Part shown: in pieces, positions 43,661-55,384 of the stretch
Layout: each line of letters begins with the position of its first letter
How positions within the stretch are numbered: position 1 is the stretch's first letter
NCBI GenBank assembly: GCA_036927565.1
Contig: JAYESD010000003.1
Location: forward strand, 39,435,325 to 39,499,324
DNA from: Tuctoria greenei
Taxonomy: Eukaryota; Streptophyta; Magnoliopsida; Poales; Poaceae
Length of the DNA stretch: 64,000 nt
Direction: 5' to 3'
Notes under the pieces: generated by a model
The model's database searches: none
Seen by the model: the letters and a program-made list of their open reading frames with translations, nothing else
What the model was told of the DNA's origin: nothing
Position numbers and translations under genes: made by a program

Positions 43661-44640
43661 GCCTATTCATCATGTGGAGCTAAATGGGTGCTAGATAGTG
43701 GATGCACCAATCACATGACCAGAGAAAGAATAATGTGGAATATAAAGAAAATGAAGATCCAAGTGAAGGCATTTATTTGGGTGGTAACAATCAAGCAAGG
43801 GTGCTTGGTACCAGTAAAATTGCAATTTCATTGAAGCATAATCTTTCTCATGTTTTACACGTTGATTCCTGGGATTATAACCTCTTGTCCATATCTCAAT
43901 TATGTGACAAATGTTATAATTGTCTATTCACTAATGAGGGTGTAGCCGTCTCTAGAAGGAGTGATAACTAGATTGCATTCAAGGGTGTGTTAAAGGGAAA
44001 ACTTTATCTAGTTGATTTCAACAAAGACAAAGCCGACCTTGACACATGCTTGATTGCAAAGACCAACATGGGTTGGTTGTGGCATAGACGGCTAGCACAT
44101 GTTGTTATGAGGAGTCTTCAAAAACTTCTTAAAGGTGATCACATCCGAGACTTAAAGGATGTTGTTTTTGAGAAAGATAGGCCTTGTAGCGCATGCCAAG
44201 CTGGGAAGCAAGTAGGAGCACCCCAACCCGCGAAGAATGTCATGACTACAACAAGACCACTTGAGCTCCTCCACATGGATCTATTTGGTCCAATTGTTTC
44301 AATAAGCATCGATGGTAATAAATACGAGTTAGTCATTGTTGATGATTTTTCTCACTTCACGTGGGTTTTCTTTTTGCATGATAAAATAGAAATTCAAGGA
44401 ACCCTCAAGAAGTTCCTCAAGCGAGCTCAAAATGAATTCTCATTGACGGTCAAGAACATACGAAGTAACAATGGAACAGAATTCAAGAACACCCAAGTTG
44501 TGGAGTATATAGACGATGAAGGAATAAAGCACAAATTTTTAGCACAATACTCTCCTTAACAAAATGGAGTAGCCAAAAGGAAGAACCGAACACTCATTGA
44601 GATGGCAAGGACAATGCTCGATGAGTACAATACTTTAGAC
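43661..44640 (+). pseudogene. Unit C protease and integrase (truncated)
   Basis: Protease motif KWVLDSGCTNHMTRE at about 43684-43728, with the catalytic DSG intact, then a frame change and HNLSHVLHVDSWDYNLLSIS. Integrase zinc end: LWHRRLAHVVMRSLQKLLKG and CSACQAGKQVGAP (44080-44225). The core has HMDLFGPIVSISIDGNKYEL (first Asp) and RSNNGTEFKNTQVVEY, where the second Asp is Asn (family SDNGTEF). After a stop, QNGVAKRKNRTLIEMARTML carries Lys in place of the usual Glu before RKNRT. It ends at about 44640, joined to the inverted LTR. Confidence 0.85.
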
Positions 44641-44642
44641 AG

Positions 44643-45869
44643 GGTTTACCCCGTGATTCGATTCCCACGAAGGAAACCTACATCCACATTGAGGAGTCCA
44701 CGGAGGACTGGGTCTTCACCAACCCTACCCTCGTCGAATCGCCACGCAGGCCGATTCTCTTCCACTAACCACAAAGGGGCAAATAACTTTGTTCAAGGGG
44801 CCTTCTAACAAGTTGAGGGCTCCCAAAGATTTACAATGAAGAACACCACCAAACACACTCGAAAGATATGCAATAAAAAACAAGAGTGTGCGAGAGAATC
44901 AAACCCAAGAGCTCAAGATCGTGTGGAACTAGCCTCTCCTTTGATCAATTGCTAATCCTCAAATATTTGATCTTTCTAGGGTTAGAATAAGTGGGGAGAT
45001 GTGTATTTTGGGATCTTGGAAGGTGTGACGGCGCAGGGGGTCGAGAGATATGGTTGTAGGGCCGTACACTTCTATTTATACTAGGGTTTCCAAAAGTTAC
45101 CATTAGGGTTTGCGATGTCCAGTCCAGTCCGTGGTGGACTCCGGACTAGTCTGGTGTGCGGTGTGTGGAAAACCCTAAGTGTTCCGAGATATCGGACTTG
45201 TGCGTACATGTGCGGACTAGTCCAATATGGGCAGTAGAAGTGTTTGGACTAGTCCGGCATATATCGGCTTATTCTGATGTGGTGAACCTCGTGTAGAATT
45301 GGGGACAAGTACGCACTTGGAGGACTTCTCCAATTTTAGTCAGAGGGTTATCGATCTAGTCTGTGGTGATATCAGACTTATCTGGTGTCATGAAAAATTG
45401 TGGGGCCAAGGAGAAGTCCGGACTTAGAGGACTTGTCCGATTTTAGTCAGAGAGATATCGGACTAGTCCGTGGCGATATTGGACTAGTCCGGTGTTGTGT
45501 AAACTAGAGTACATGTGGACATGTCCGCACTGGGGAGACTTGTCTGTTTCTAGTCACAGACATATCAAACTAGTCCGTGGTGATATCGGACTAGTCCGGA
45601 TGTGCAGATTTTTGTGTAGTGTGTGAGGTCTCTTTTGCTTGAGCTCTTGGGGTGTGTTTCTCCAACACACTCCGTACAAAAGAATAGTTACTATTCTTTT
45701 TAGCTCTTGAGCTCTTATCCTTTTGATTCATCATTTTTCTTTCTTTGTGAGGTTTCCTCCTAATTTTCTTTGAAACATGCGCTCATCTCAACAATTTTTT
45801 TAGGATCTCATTTGTATGTCATAAATCAACCAAAACCCACAAAGTATGTCTAGATGCACTTTTAGTTTC
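44643..45869 (-). mobile_element. Inverted, truncated LTR of the C subfamily
   Basis: Reverse complement of about the first 1.1 kb of the C LTR (39812-40905). The outer end (45869) reads TAAAAGTGCATC on the minus strand, a decayed LTR start. The inner end at 44643 lacks the final 320 bp of the LTR. It contains a palindrome array (45121-45599) and a minus-strand TATA box (45073-45080). Its orientation is opposite to the LTR at 39812-41222. Confidence 0.88.
45121..45599. repeat. Palindrome array in the inverted LTR
   Basis: Copies of CGGACTAGTCCG and variants, with the spacer ttttagtcagagagatat at 45441-45458, which nearly matches 942-960 in the gypsy LTR. Confidence 0.9.
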
Positions 45870-46076
45870 ACAAATAATCTTGATGAAAATGACCAGTAAG
45901 CAACCAACAATCATACAATGGCTATAATTCACAAATATTTACTCATTTAAATAGTTTTCAATAGAAAATTGAGATAAGGGGTAAAGTTTGGCAAAAATGA
46001 GTAAACTTTGAAACCACAATCAGGTATGTAATGTTTCAAGCCACGTTTCTAGAGTCAAGTATATTTAGCTCGTTTC
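45870..46076 (-). other. Region of X after pol
   Basis: AT-rich, no open frame of note. On the minus strand it directly follows the RNase H stop and should connect to the downstream region at 39811 once unit C is removed. Confidence 0.5.
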
Positions 46077-47525
46077 TTAGCTCACAAAACCTCTTTTCAT
46101 ATAGTGCTTGGTGAAAATGTCTGCAAGTTGTTTCTTAGTGCTAACATGTGAAATTATTATGTCACCTTTTAATGAATGATCTCTTAGAAAATGGTGACGA
46201 ATATCTATGTGCTTAGTTCTTGAGTGCTCTACTGGATTGTGTGAAATTTTTATAGCACTCTCATTATCACATAGTGGTGGAATATGGTTCAAATTGTAAC
46301 CATAGTCCCTTAGAGTTTGTCGCATCCAAAGTAGATGTGCACAACAACTATCAGTTGGAACATACTCTGCTTCGGCTGTGGAAAGAGCAATGGAGTTTTG
46401 CTTTTTAGATGACCAAGAAACTAGGGATCTGCCAAGGAATTTACAAGTCTTCGACATGCTCTTTCTATCGACTTTGCATCCTGCATAGTCGGCATCGGAA
46501 TAACCTACCCAATTAAACTTGGATGCTTTGGGATACCAAAGGCCCAGGTTTGGTGTGTGCACAAAGTATCTTAGGATTCTTTTTGCAGCTATTAAATGAT
46601 ACTCTTTAGGTGCAGCTTGAAACCTTGCACACATACACACACTAAGCATAATATCTGGCTTAGATGCACATAAATAAAGTAATGAGCCAATCATAAACCG
46701 ATATACCTTTTGATCTACATTTGGGCCATCTTCGTTGATGTCGAGATGTCCGTTAGTTGCCATGGGTGTCTTGATGGTCTTGGCCTTGTCCATATTGAAC
46801 TTCTTGAGGATGTCCTGTGTGTACTTGGTTTGGCTTATGAACGTGCCCTCTCTTAGTTGCTTCACTTGGAATCCCAAGAAGAACTTCAATTCGCCCATCA
46901 TCGACATCTCGAACCTGTCTATCATAATCTTGCTAAACTCTTCACAAAACGACTCACTAGTGGAACCAAAGATGATGTCATTAACATAGATTTGACATAC
47001 AAATAGATGATCATCAAAGTGTTTTGTGAACAGAGCATAATTAGCTTTTCCAATTTTAAAACCATTTTGAGTCAGAAAATCTCTAATGCACTCATGCCAA
47101 GCTCGAGGAGCTTGTTTGAGCCCGTAGAGAGCCTTACGCAGTTTATAAACATGGTTGGGGTACTCTTGATCTTCAAATCCTGGTGGCTACTCCACATACA
47201 CTTCCTCCTTAATTTGTTCGTTGAGGAAGACACTTTTGACGTCCATTTGATACAACTTGAAATTATGGTGAGTAGCATGTGCCAATAAAATATGAATGGA
47301 CTCAAATCTAGCTACAGGAGTGAAAGTTTCGTTGAAGTCCAAACCTTTGACTTGTGAGTAACCTTTAGCCACAAGTCTCACTTTATTTCTCGTTACCGCT
47401 CCATGTTCATCTTGTTTGTTCTGAAAGACCCATTTGGTTCCAACAATGTTCGCCTTTGGTCTTTCCACTAGTTCCCACACTTCATTTCTCTGGAAGTTGT
47501 TCAACTCCTCTTGCATTGCAATCAC
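46077..47525 (-). pseudogene. Element X reverse transcriptase and RNase H
   Basis: Minus strand. MIAMQEELNNFQRNEVWELV, KWVFQNKQDEHGAVTRNKVR, LVAKGYSQVKGLDFNETFTP, VARF and KLYQMDVKSVFLN (first Asp); then HVYKLRKALYGLKQAPRAWH after a stop near 47187. The catalytic box reads QIYVNDIIFGST, i.e. YVND where the copia family has YVDD. RNase H: VGYSDADYAGCKVDRKSMSK, SLVSWSSKKQNSIALSTAEA, EYVPTDSCCAHLLWM, LCDNESAIKISHNPVEHSRT, HIDIRHHFLRD. The 282-codon segment from 46925 is open to its stop at 46077. Confidence 0.9.
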
Positions 47526-47589
47526 CCAATCAGGAACCTTTAAGGCTTCTTCTACCCTATATGGCTAGAAAAGAGACAAAAGAGTAATA

Positions 47590-49250
47590 TTAACAAAAAT
47601 TTGCTATGCGAGATCTAGTAGTTACTCCCCTAGCAATATCTCCAATGATGTTTTTGATAGGATGATCTCTTTGTACACTCTGATGTACTCTTGGGTGAGA
47701 GACTTGTGAAGTTGCTTGCTCTTCATTGTCTTCATGTTCATTGTCTCCCCCTAATTCATTGCTTCCGTGGTTATATGGATCTTCTTGATCTTCCTGATTT
47801 TGATCTTGTGCATGAGCTCCCCTTTGATCATTGCTTCCTTGTTGAGGTTCGTCTTGTGCACTTGAGCCTTGTGGTTGCTCTTGAGGTAGAATATCATCAA
47901 GTGCCATTTTCCTCAACGTTTCACATGGGGCTTCTTCTTGATCTAGCACACACTTATAAACTTGCTCCACTTGGGAGCCGTTAGTTTCATTGAACAATAC
48001 ATCACGTGCTACTTCGACAAGGCCAGAGACTTTGTTGAAGACACGATAGCCGTAGGCGTTCGAATCATAACAGAGCAAGAACCCTTCATCAAACTTTGAA
48101 GCGAACTTCGAAGTCCTCGATTTCTTGTTCAGAATAAAACATTTACAACCAAATACTATAAAATATGAAACATTTGGTTTTTATCGGTAAGAAGCTCATA
48201 TGTCGTTTTCTTCAAGAGTCGTTGAAGATACAACTGATTTGTGGTGTGACAAGCGATGTTCACCACTTCAGCCCAAAACCAATCCGATGTCTTGTATTCA
48301 TCCAACATTGTCCTCGCCCTTCCAATTAGTGTTCTATTTTTCCTTTTGGCCACCCCATTTTGTTGCAGGGAGTAGTGTGCCGAAAATTCGTTATTTATTC
48401 CTTCTTCATCAAGGTACTCCTCAACTTGTGTATTCTTGAATTCTGTCCCATTGTCACTTCTAATGTTCTTCACAGTTGAGGAGAATTCATTCTGAGCTCT
48501 TTTTAGGAATTTCTTGAGGGTTCCCTACGTTTCTGATTTATCATACAAGAAAATACCCAGGTGAATCTAGAAAAATCATCAACAATGACTAAACCATATT
48601 TGTTACCGTCGATGCTTATATAAGCAAATGGACTGAAAAGGTCCATGTGAAGAAGTTCCAGTGGTCTTGTAGTAGTCATAATGTTCTTGGCGGGGTGCGG
48701 TGCTCCAACTTGTTTTCCCGCCTGGCAAGCGCTGCACGACCTGTCTTTCACAAAAACAACATCCTTTAAACCTCGGATGTGACCACCTTTTAGAAGTTTC
48801 TACAGATTTCTCATCGCAAGATGGGCTAGCCGTCTATGCCACAATAATCCCTTGTTTGTTTTAGCAACCAAGCAAGTGTTGAGTTCAACTTTATCTTTGT
48901 TGAAGTCAACAAGATAAAGCTTTCCCTTCAACATTCCGTTGAATGCAATAGTGCATAAAAAGTTATATCCTCTATCGCATAGCTGAGATATTGACAGAAG
49001 GTTATAATCTAAAGAATCTACATGTAAAACATTCGAGAGAGTATGTTGAGAAGAGATTTCAATTTTACCACTACCAGGAACCTTTCCTTGGCTATTGTCT
49101 CCAAAGTATATCCTTCACTTGGATCTGCGTTGCGCTCATACTGCACGAACATGTTCCTCTCTCCAATCATGTGATTGGTGCATTTGCTATCTGGCACCCA
49201 TTTTGATCGACCGGAGAAGTAGGCCTGCAAAACAGCATTATTCCTTGGTT
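47590..49250 (-). pseudogene. Element X protease and integrase
   Basis: From right to left: protease KWVPDSKCTNHMIGERN (about 49190), where Lys replaces Gly of the DSG triad. The integrase zinc end is CSACQAGKQVGAPHPAKN and the core TTRPLELLHMDLFSPFAYIS (first Asp), RSDNGTEFKNTQVEEYLDEE (second Asp) and QQNGVAKRKNRTLIGRARTM. The post-core acidic region before reverse transcriptase is rich in Gln/Asp/Glu (LPQEQPQGSSAQDEPQQGSN). Stops occur near 48503 and 48156 and elsewhere. Confidence 0.85.
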
Positions 49251-51512
49251 TTAGGTACTCAAGCTTGCTTGGGTCCTCTTAGATTAGTCACAAGAGTCTT
49301 GGGTACCCACACACAAGTTTTTGAATTCTTGAGGCATGGCCCTGCATATTTAGCAAGCACATTTCCAAATTTGTCTTTCATAAGGACATAATAAGCATCA
49401 AAAGTATGAAATAGTGTTTGCAAGTCAGATTCATGTGACTTTTCCTTAACAAAAGTAAATTTTTTCTTAGCACGAACATTTGTGGACATGTGTTTGTTCT
49501 TGTTAAACCCAAGACCATATTTGACGTTAGGAGGTCTAGTGACCATATATGCACTACATGCATCTTTGATCTTATCCTTGTCAAATATGCCACTTTGGGA
49601 AGGATGCTTAACATGAGAAATTGAGGAATAAGGTTTGACAACATTTTTCTTACTAGAACATATGCAGGTTGCAATTGTTGTCAGACTTATACCTTTGGAA
49701 GGTGAGCTTTTGGAGGAGTAGAAGTCACTTTGCTTGAGTGACTCAACTTTCACTTCAAGAATTTTGTTAACTTTTGACAAGTTAGCAAGTTCATCCTTGA
49801 TTGCAAGGTGTGAGTCTTCTAGCTTCGAGGAAGTTTCCTTACTCAAGTCTAGCTCATGCTCAAGTCACTTGCTCTTCTCTCTTTCAAGCTCAAGGAGTTT
49901 CCTCAACCTCTTGATACCTCTTCCTCTCACGTATGAGCATATTTTCTTGTCGGTTGACAAGCTCGTCCTTCTCAAAGGTTTCATCCTACAACATTTATAT
50001 TTTCTTTGATGCAGTTTTACTCAATCCCCTAAACATCTCCTCATTTTCACTAGAACTGTCAAAATCATCAATAGAGGAATTTAGTGAGGGAGGAGTAACT
50101 CGAACCTTTTTCTTGCCTTCTTTAGCCATAAGGCAAGTGTGATTGTATGTATCCCGTCCTCCCATGTTCGGGAAGAGAGTAGACTTCTTGGTGGGCATCT
50201 TGATGGCAATGGTGGCCATCTCCTCTTCTTCATCGGAGGAGGACTCATCGTTTGTGTCCCACTCCTTGCCAATATGTGCTTGATGAGCCTACCGCCTTTT
50301 TCTGGAGATCTTCTTTTCTTGAGGCTTCGTTTCCTTCTTCCTCTTATTCTCTTCATAGGTGCAGTCAACCATGAAGTGACTGTACTCGCCATAGTTGTAG
50401 CAAGTGCGTTGAGCCTTGGATTTTCCCTTCTCTTTGCTCTTCCCTTCATTTGAGTTGCTGCCATGTCTTCTTTTCATCATGCGCTTGAATTTCTTGATGA
50501 AGAGTACCATCTCTCCATCATCTAGGTCAATGCTCACGTCACTTGTATCTTCTTAGTCTTGAGCTTCACCAGATTCCTTTCCTTTAGACTTGCAGGTTGC
50601 TTTGAGAGCAACTTCCTTCTTTTAGGAGGAGGTGAGTTCAGCTAGATCTTTGACGTATTGGGCTTCATTCTCCATCATCTCATGGTTTATGATTTTGCCC
50701 AATAGTTCATCCGGGGTCATTTTGTGAAACTTGGGGCTTTTTCGGATCATCGGGCATAAGGTGAAGTTTGTTGGCATAAAGGCTCTAATCATCCTTTTGA
50801 CCACCTCATGGTCAGTCCACTTCTTGCTTCCATAGGCGCAGATCTTGTTGATAAGCGCCTTCATCCGATTGTACATGTCTTGAGGTGATTTGCCTTCTTC
50901 AATGGCAAATCTCCCCAACTTTCCTTCAGGCATCTCAATCATGGCTTCTCGCAATGACCTATTTCCTTCATGAGCTCTTTTGAGTGTGTCCCAAATTTCT
51001 TTTGCACTTTCTAGTCCATCAATCTTAGTGAACTCCTCCCGGCTTAGTGATGAGATGATCACTGCAACGGCTTGTGCGTTGCGGGGAATTTCTTGTTCTT
51101 GCTCTGGAGTGAGTTATTCATCCGTATCTGGGATTTCTACACCTGTGCACACAATATGCCAAAGACTTGGGTTCACATAAATTAGAAACATCTTCATATT
51201 GTATTTCCACATGGTGTAGTCGTTTCCGTCGAATTACAGAGGCTTTCCCATGGGAATAGAAAGATAGTGATTATTTGAATTAAGACGATTGTAATTGTAA
51301 GGATATCGGGAGTAGTCGTGATGACGACTCCCCATCATCTTCTCATCCTCTTTTCCTTTTTGTGCTAGAAGTTTCTTCCTCAGAAGGGCCTTCAGTTGAC
51401 GCACTTCTTCATCATCGCGTGGATTTCCCCTTAGTACATCGGAGGCTTTTGTATCTTGCTTTTCCTCGGTGTTGAGCACCTTCGGGATGTCGTTGTTCTT
51501 CTCAAAGGCCAT
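49251..51512 (-). pseudogene. Element X gag (broken)
   Basis: ATG at 51512 (MAFEKNNDIPKVLNTEEKQD). Core: IISSLSREEFTKIDGLESAK, EIWDTLKRAHEGNRSLREAM, GRFAIEEGKSPQDMYNRMKA (51062-50622), then KRMMKRRHGSNSNEGKSKEK and a zinc knuckle with the second Cys changed to Tyr (CYNYGEYSHFMVDC, about 50360-50400). A Ser-rich linker (49260-50220) leads to protease. Stops at about 51234, 50620 and 50560. Confidence 0.85.
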
Positions 51513-51554
51513 TGATCTCTCTGAGCAGTGAGTCTTGTTGATAGAGAACCTGCT

Positions 51555-51567
51555 CTGATATCAATTG
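51555..51567 (-). other. Primer-binding site of X (one change)
   Basis: On the minus strand TTGATATCAGAGC, the initiator-Met type with A in place of G, just inside the 5' LTR. Confidence 0.75.
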
Positions 51568-51569
51568 AA

Positions 51570-52581
51570 TGTAGCCCAGAGGGTGGTGAATAGGCTTTGA
51601 AAATTTCCGGCACACTTAATCAAATAGGCAAATGCCTGATAGACCGGACTTGTCCGGTTGTAGGTGCGGACTAGTCCAGTGTTCTAGGATTGTGTCGATT
51701 TGACTAAGTGTTGATTCAGGATTTAAACTTTATAGCAGCGGAAATGTAAACAACATATAAGATCACTTGAGTTAACCATTGATGTTGTGAAGGTTACACA
51801 TGACAAGCAATTTGCAGTTCAAGTTATAATATTGATCAACTATGTGCCCTAATCAATTAAGATGGAAAAATGAAGAAACACGAGAGATACCGAATTTTTA
51901 CCGAGGTTCGATCTCACCAAAGAAATCTACTCCTCGTTGAGGAAGCCCACACAGAGTCAGGTCTCTTCAAACCCTTTCCCTCATCAAGTCACCACAAAAG
52001 GCCGACTTGATTCCACTATCATGGGTAATCACCGAGTTTATGGGGCAACCTCACATGTTGAGGGCTCCCACTAGAATTACAACGAAAGGATGATCAAATA
52101 CACTCGAAAATATTACAAATAAGAGCACGAGTGTAAAGAGATCAAACCCCAATAGCTCAACAACGTGTAGATAACGATCTTCCAACCCCAAATCTAAGTG
52201 TTCAATTGATTTTCACCTTTTGGCACTTTAGATGCGTGGGGAGATGTGTTTTTGGGCTCTTGGGACATGTGGCGGCCCTAGGGTTTGAGTTCTGAACAGT
52301 AGAATGTGTGTTGTATGTTTGTGGGGCCGTGGATCTCCTATTTATAGGGTTTCCAAAGAAGTTACCGTTAGAGATCCCGACGACCAGACTAGTCCGTACA
52401 GAGGACTGGACTTGTCCGGTGTGTTGTGTAAAAGTCGGCATGAACTGTGCCCTAATTGTGTGAGGTATACTGAACTAGTCTCGTTGGTGCCCGGACTTGT
52501 CCGATGCCAAGTGAAATTGAACTCCAGAGAGTTGAACGGACTAGTCCGATCCAATAACGGACTTGTCCGGTGCTATGTGTT
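51570..52581 (-). mobile_element. 5' LTR of X, cut by CACTA-2
   Basis: The final 1.0 kb of the LTR, matching 37431-38450. A palindrome array starts at 52384 and a minus-strand TATA box is at 52339-52346. It is cut off at 52581 inside the array by the start of CACTA-2. Confidence 0.88.
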
Positions 52582-52609
52582 CACTACAGGAATTGGGCAA
52601 AAGGCTATT

Positions 52610-53000
52610 GGCCATATAGGTGTCGGTAACCTAAAGAAACCAACGCCTTTAATGTATATACGCCGGCAAACCAACGTTCATAGCCGACGATCCAGATTCG
52701 TTGTTTTTAAATGGTATGGACGTCTGGGCCGACGCCTTTATGGCCTATAGCCGTCGGTTTGCAGCACCGACACATTTAAGTTCCAAAGACGTCGGTGTCA
52801 CACCCGACGCCTTTATGGCGCGTAAGAGTGTCGGCCTTGGGCCCAAGCCGACGTCTTTAAGCGAATAAGAACATCAGCTAGGCAGCCAGCCGACGCCTTT
52901 AACTCGGATAAGATCATCGGCTTGGGGCCCTAGCCGACGCCTTTAACCCCTATAAGACCATCAGCTCGACTCCAAACCGACGCCTACAGTGGTTTTTTTA
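52610..53000. repeat. CACTA-2 subterminal repeats
   Basis: Seven or more copies of gccgacgcctttaa or inverted ccgtcggt motifs, spaced 30-62 bp. The last three units (ccgacgcctttaactcgg, ccgacgcctttaaccc and neighbours) repeat about every 61 bp. These are the usual transposase-binding subterminal regions of CACTA elements. Confidence 0.85.
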
Positions 53001-53500
53001 AATATTCGTTGGTTTTCCTCCTCGCCTGGCTGGGCAGCCTCCCGGCCGGAGCCGTAGCTCCAGTGATCACAAGTTCACAAGTTACATCACAAGTTCACAA
53101 CAAATCATCAACATTTACAGCACAAGTTCAATATTTCTCACATATATAAACCACATCACAAGTTCACACGTATGCATATAAACGAGCACCATCAGTTCAA
53201 CACAAAATAGGAATGAAAACAAAGGTCACACGTTCACATAAAGTTCACAAAGTGGCAATGAAAATGACATTCACGCTTTGTTATTGGAACCTCCACCACT
53301 CGCACCTCTCTCGTTCAAATTCAGAAAATCATCATCACAACCTTGCAAATGATCAGAACCTTGCAAGAAAAAATACAGGTAACACTTTGCATTTATACTT
53401 ATAATTCGAGTGTCTTAATCTCTCTACAATGTGCTAATTGACTTATTTGTTACAGAACTCACAAATATGCTAATTTGACTCAAAGTCGCTAAGTATTATT
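53001..53500. other. Spacer in CACTA-2
   Basis: Contains short repeats of cacaagttcaca near 53075-53170 and no recognisable gene. Confidence 0.5.
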
Positions 53501-53879
53501 CAAAGTAACCTATGTTTTTATGGGAAACAATGATTTAGAAGTCATACTGCTGCGGTCGGAGTTGTTGATGGGTTAGTCTGTCCCGGATGAAAGGGCATCG
53601 GTGGTAGAACACCTGGATATGACTGCAATTTAAGAGCAAACAACGACATAAATCCTTGAGGTTGTGGAACAAATGGTTGACTACTCTGAGAACCCTATTA
53701 CTCATATGGTTAGAATTTTGTATTATAACTCAAGTAATATATAAGACACGCGGTGATACCTGTGATGAGGAGCCAATATGTTGTCTTGGCTGCATTGGAC
53801 GAGGCATACCACCCTGAGCGAAGAACTACATCAAGTAAGATATTCAGTTAAGTTATTTTAACACATAGTAAAGAGTATT

Positions 53880-55320
53880 GTAACTTGAATAAAACAACAA
53901 GTATACCCGCGACATCATGTCAACTTGAGGTGATTGTGGTGTGTCGAACGGAGTACCGATGCTACTGTGATCCAAAAACTGCTCAATTTTTAAGATACCT
54001 GTGCCTTATACAGATGCTGCATCCATTGCTGCACCCGTTGTTGTATTTGTTGTTGCATCTGCTGCATCTGCATCCGTGTCTGGTGCTGCTATTGTTGCTG
54101 TTGCGACTGGGTCTACATCTCTTCCTGTGTGCGTCTCAACTCTTCTCTTAATGCATCCGTCTCCTCAGTAGACTGGGACCAACTAGAACTAGCACTGGAG
54201 TGTCGTCGCCTAACATAGGTCTCACGCTCCACATACCTGTCGCCCAATCCAAGTCTACAAAAGATACAAGTGCGACGAATCGACAACATTAACTTAGAAA
54301 CATTATTATCTTTATACATACCTCCCATGATGTACACCTCCACTAGCTTCGTACGCCGCACCCACATCCAACGGCGCTCTTACAAAATCCGCCTCATCTC
54401 CATGATTTTTCATGAAGCACTCAACATATTTCGCCTGCGAGGATACAATGAGTTCATGCGTAGATGTAATAAAAGGTAAAACGACTTGGGTACATCATAA
54501 TTACCACTTTTTGTATTGCTGCCTCGTCACACAATTGCTCTGGGCGATTTGGGTCTGGACCTCTATGCCCCTTAAGGTAAACCTCAAAAAAGTTAGGAGC
54601 GATACCAGTTTCAGCATGCTGCAATAACAAAATTTGAAGTTTAGTCAATACAATTATTTGAAGCAATCTAAGTTCGATTTTAAGAATTCATACCATTCTT
54701 TTTTCCATCCACGCATGTCCATCCGGCCCATAGTAATGCTTTCCAGGCTTACTCTTCCGGTTTTTTCGGTTTCTATCCGAAACTAACTTGAACTCATCCG
54801 ATGCCTAGTACTCACTTAACCATTCCCAAGCTTGTGGATTCACACATATCCAATCCATGTTGCTATTCAAGTACTCCTCCTTAGTTAGATGTAACTTGGC
54901 TGCTTAATTTTTTGATATGCATGTCAACAACTTAGTCTTGTAGTACACAATCACAGCTTTGATCCGAGCATCGGAGAAGGAGTTCTTTGTGCGCCTTTTT
55001 GCTGACTCATGGAAAACTGCTCTTGCATATGCTTCACTCTCGCCTTCCTGCAAACGAAACACACCCTACAATACAAACAACAATTAATGTCAATCAGAAC
55101 AAGATGTAATATAATTGAAGGACTATGAATACACTTACCCAAACATATCCCAAACTCTGTTAAGACAAGTACCCGTAGGGGCATACTCTTTCAGTGCATA
55201 GTGATCCCAACTATGCACGGCAATTCTTTGACTATCCAACACAACCATCCCGGGAAAGCAAAACCGGATGGTGTTTCCCAACTCCGTGTTAATTACTCGT
55301 CGACGCCCCCTGCCACTCCA
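53880..55320 (-). pseudogene. CACTA-2 transposon gene, PF03004-type (broken, exon fragments)
   Basis: Minus strand, right to left: EAYARAVFHESAKRRTKNSF and DARIKAVIVYYKTKLLTC (about 54920-55050), EYLNSNMDWICVNPQAWEWL (about 54850), GKHYYGPDGHAWMEKRM (about 54700-54760). After a likely intron comes the signature FFEVYLKGHRGPDPNRPEQL with CDEAAIQKV (about 54500-54610), then YVERETYVRRRHSSASSSWS and a coiled segment TDALREELRRTQEEM followed by Gln-rich QMQQMQQQIQQRVQQWM (about 54010-54180). The 'plant transposase Ptta/En/Spm' family has this GHRGPD-like block. Several stops are present; the 5' part continues at 58186. Confidence 0.75.
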
Positions 55321-55384
55321 GTTAACCTCTGTAACACCCTCAATTTCGCATCATTCATTGCATACATGTTCATGCATTAAATAT

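Larger units (their letters stand above)
39812..44640 (+). mobile_element. Ty1/copia unit C (plus strand), 3' truncated
   Basis: Complete 5' LTR (39812-41222), primer-binding site and gag-pol as far as the integrase core. Homology stops at about 44640 (MARTMLDEYNTLD) and the sequence switches without a gap to an inverted LTR of the same subfamily (44643-45869). Reverse transcriptase, RNase H and a normal 3' LTR are missing. It lies inside element X. Confidence 0.85.
37431..52581 (-). mobile_element. Ty1/copia element X (SIRE/Maximus-like), interrupted by unit C
   Basis: Minus strand. 5' LTR 51570-52581 (cut by CACTA-2), primer-binding site, gag 50000-51512, protease and integrase 47600-49250, reverse transcriptase/RNase H 46077-47525, a downstream region 39009-39811, polypurine tract and 3' LTR 37431-39008. 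The two LTRs belong to one subfamily, distinct from that of unit C, which lies inside X between 39812 and 45869. Integrase and gag text (PCSACQAGKQVGAP, TTRPLELLHMDLF) fits the SIRE/Maximus lineage of grasses. Many stops are present. Confidence 0.85.

Noticed and set aside
54951..55184. Minus-strand frame starting MPLRVLVLTEFGICLG taken as a separate gene
   Set aside because: It is intron and out-of-frame sequence beside the PF03004-type exon, which is read in another frame.
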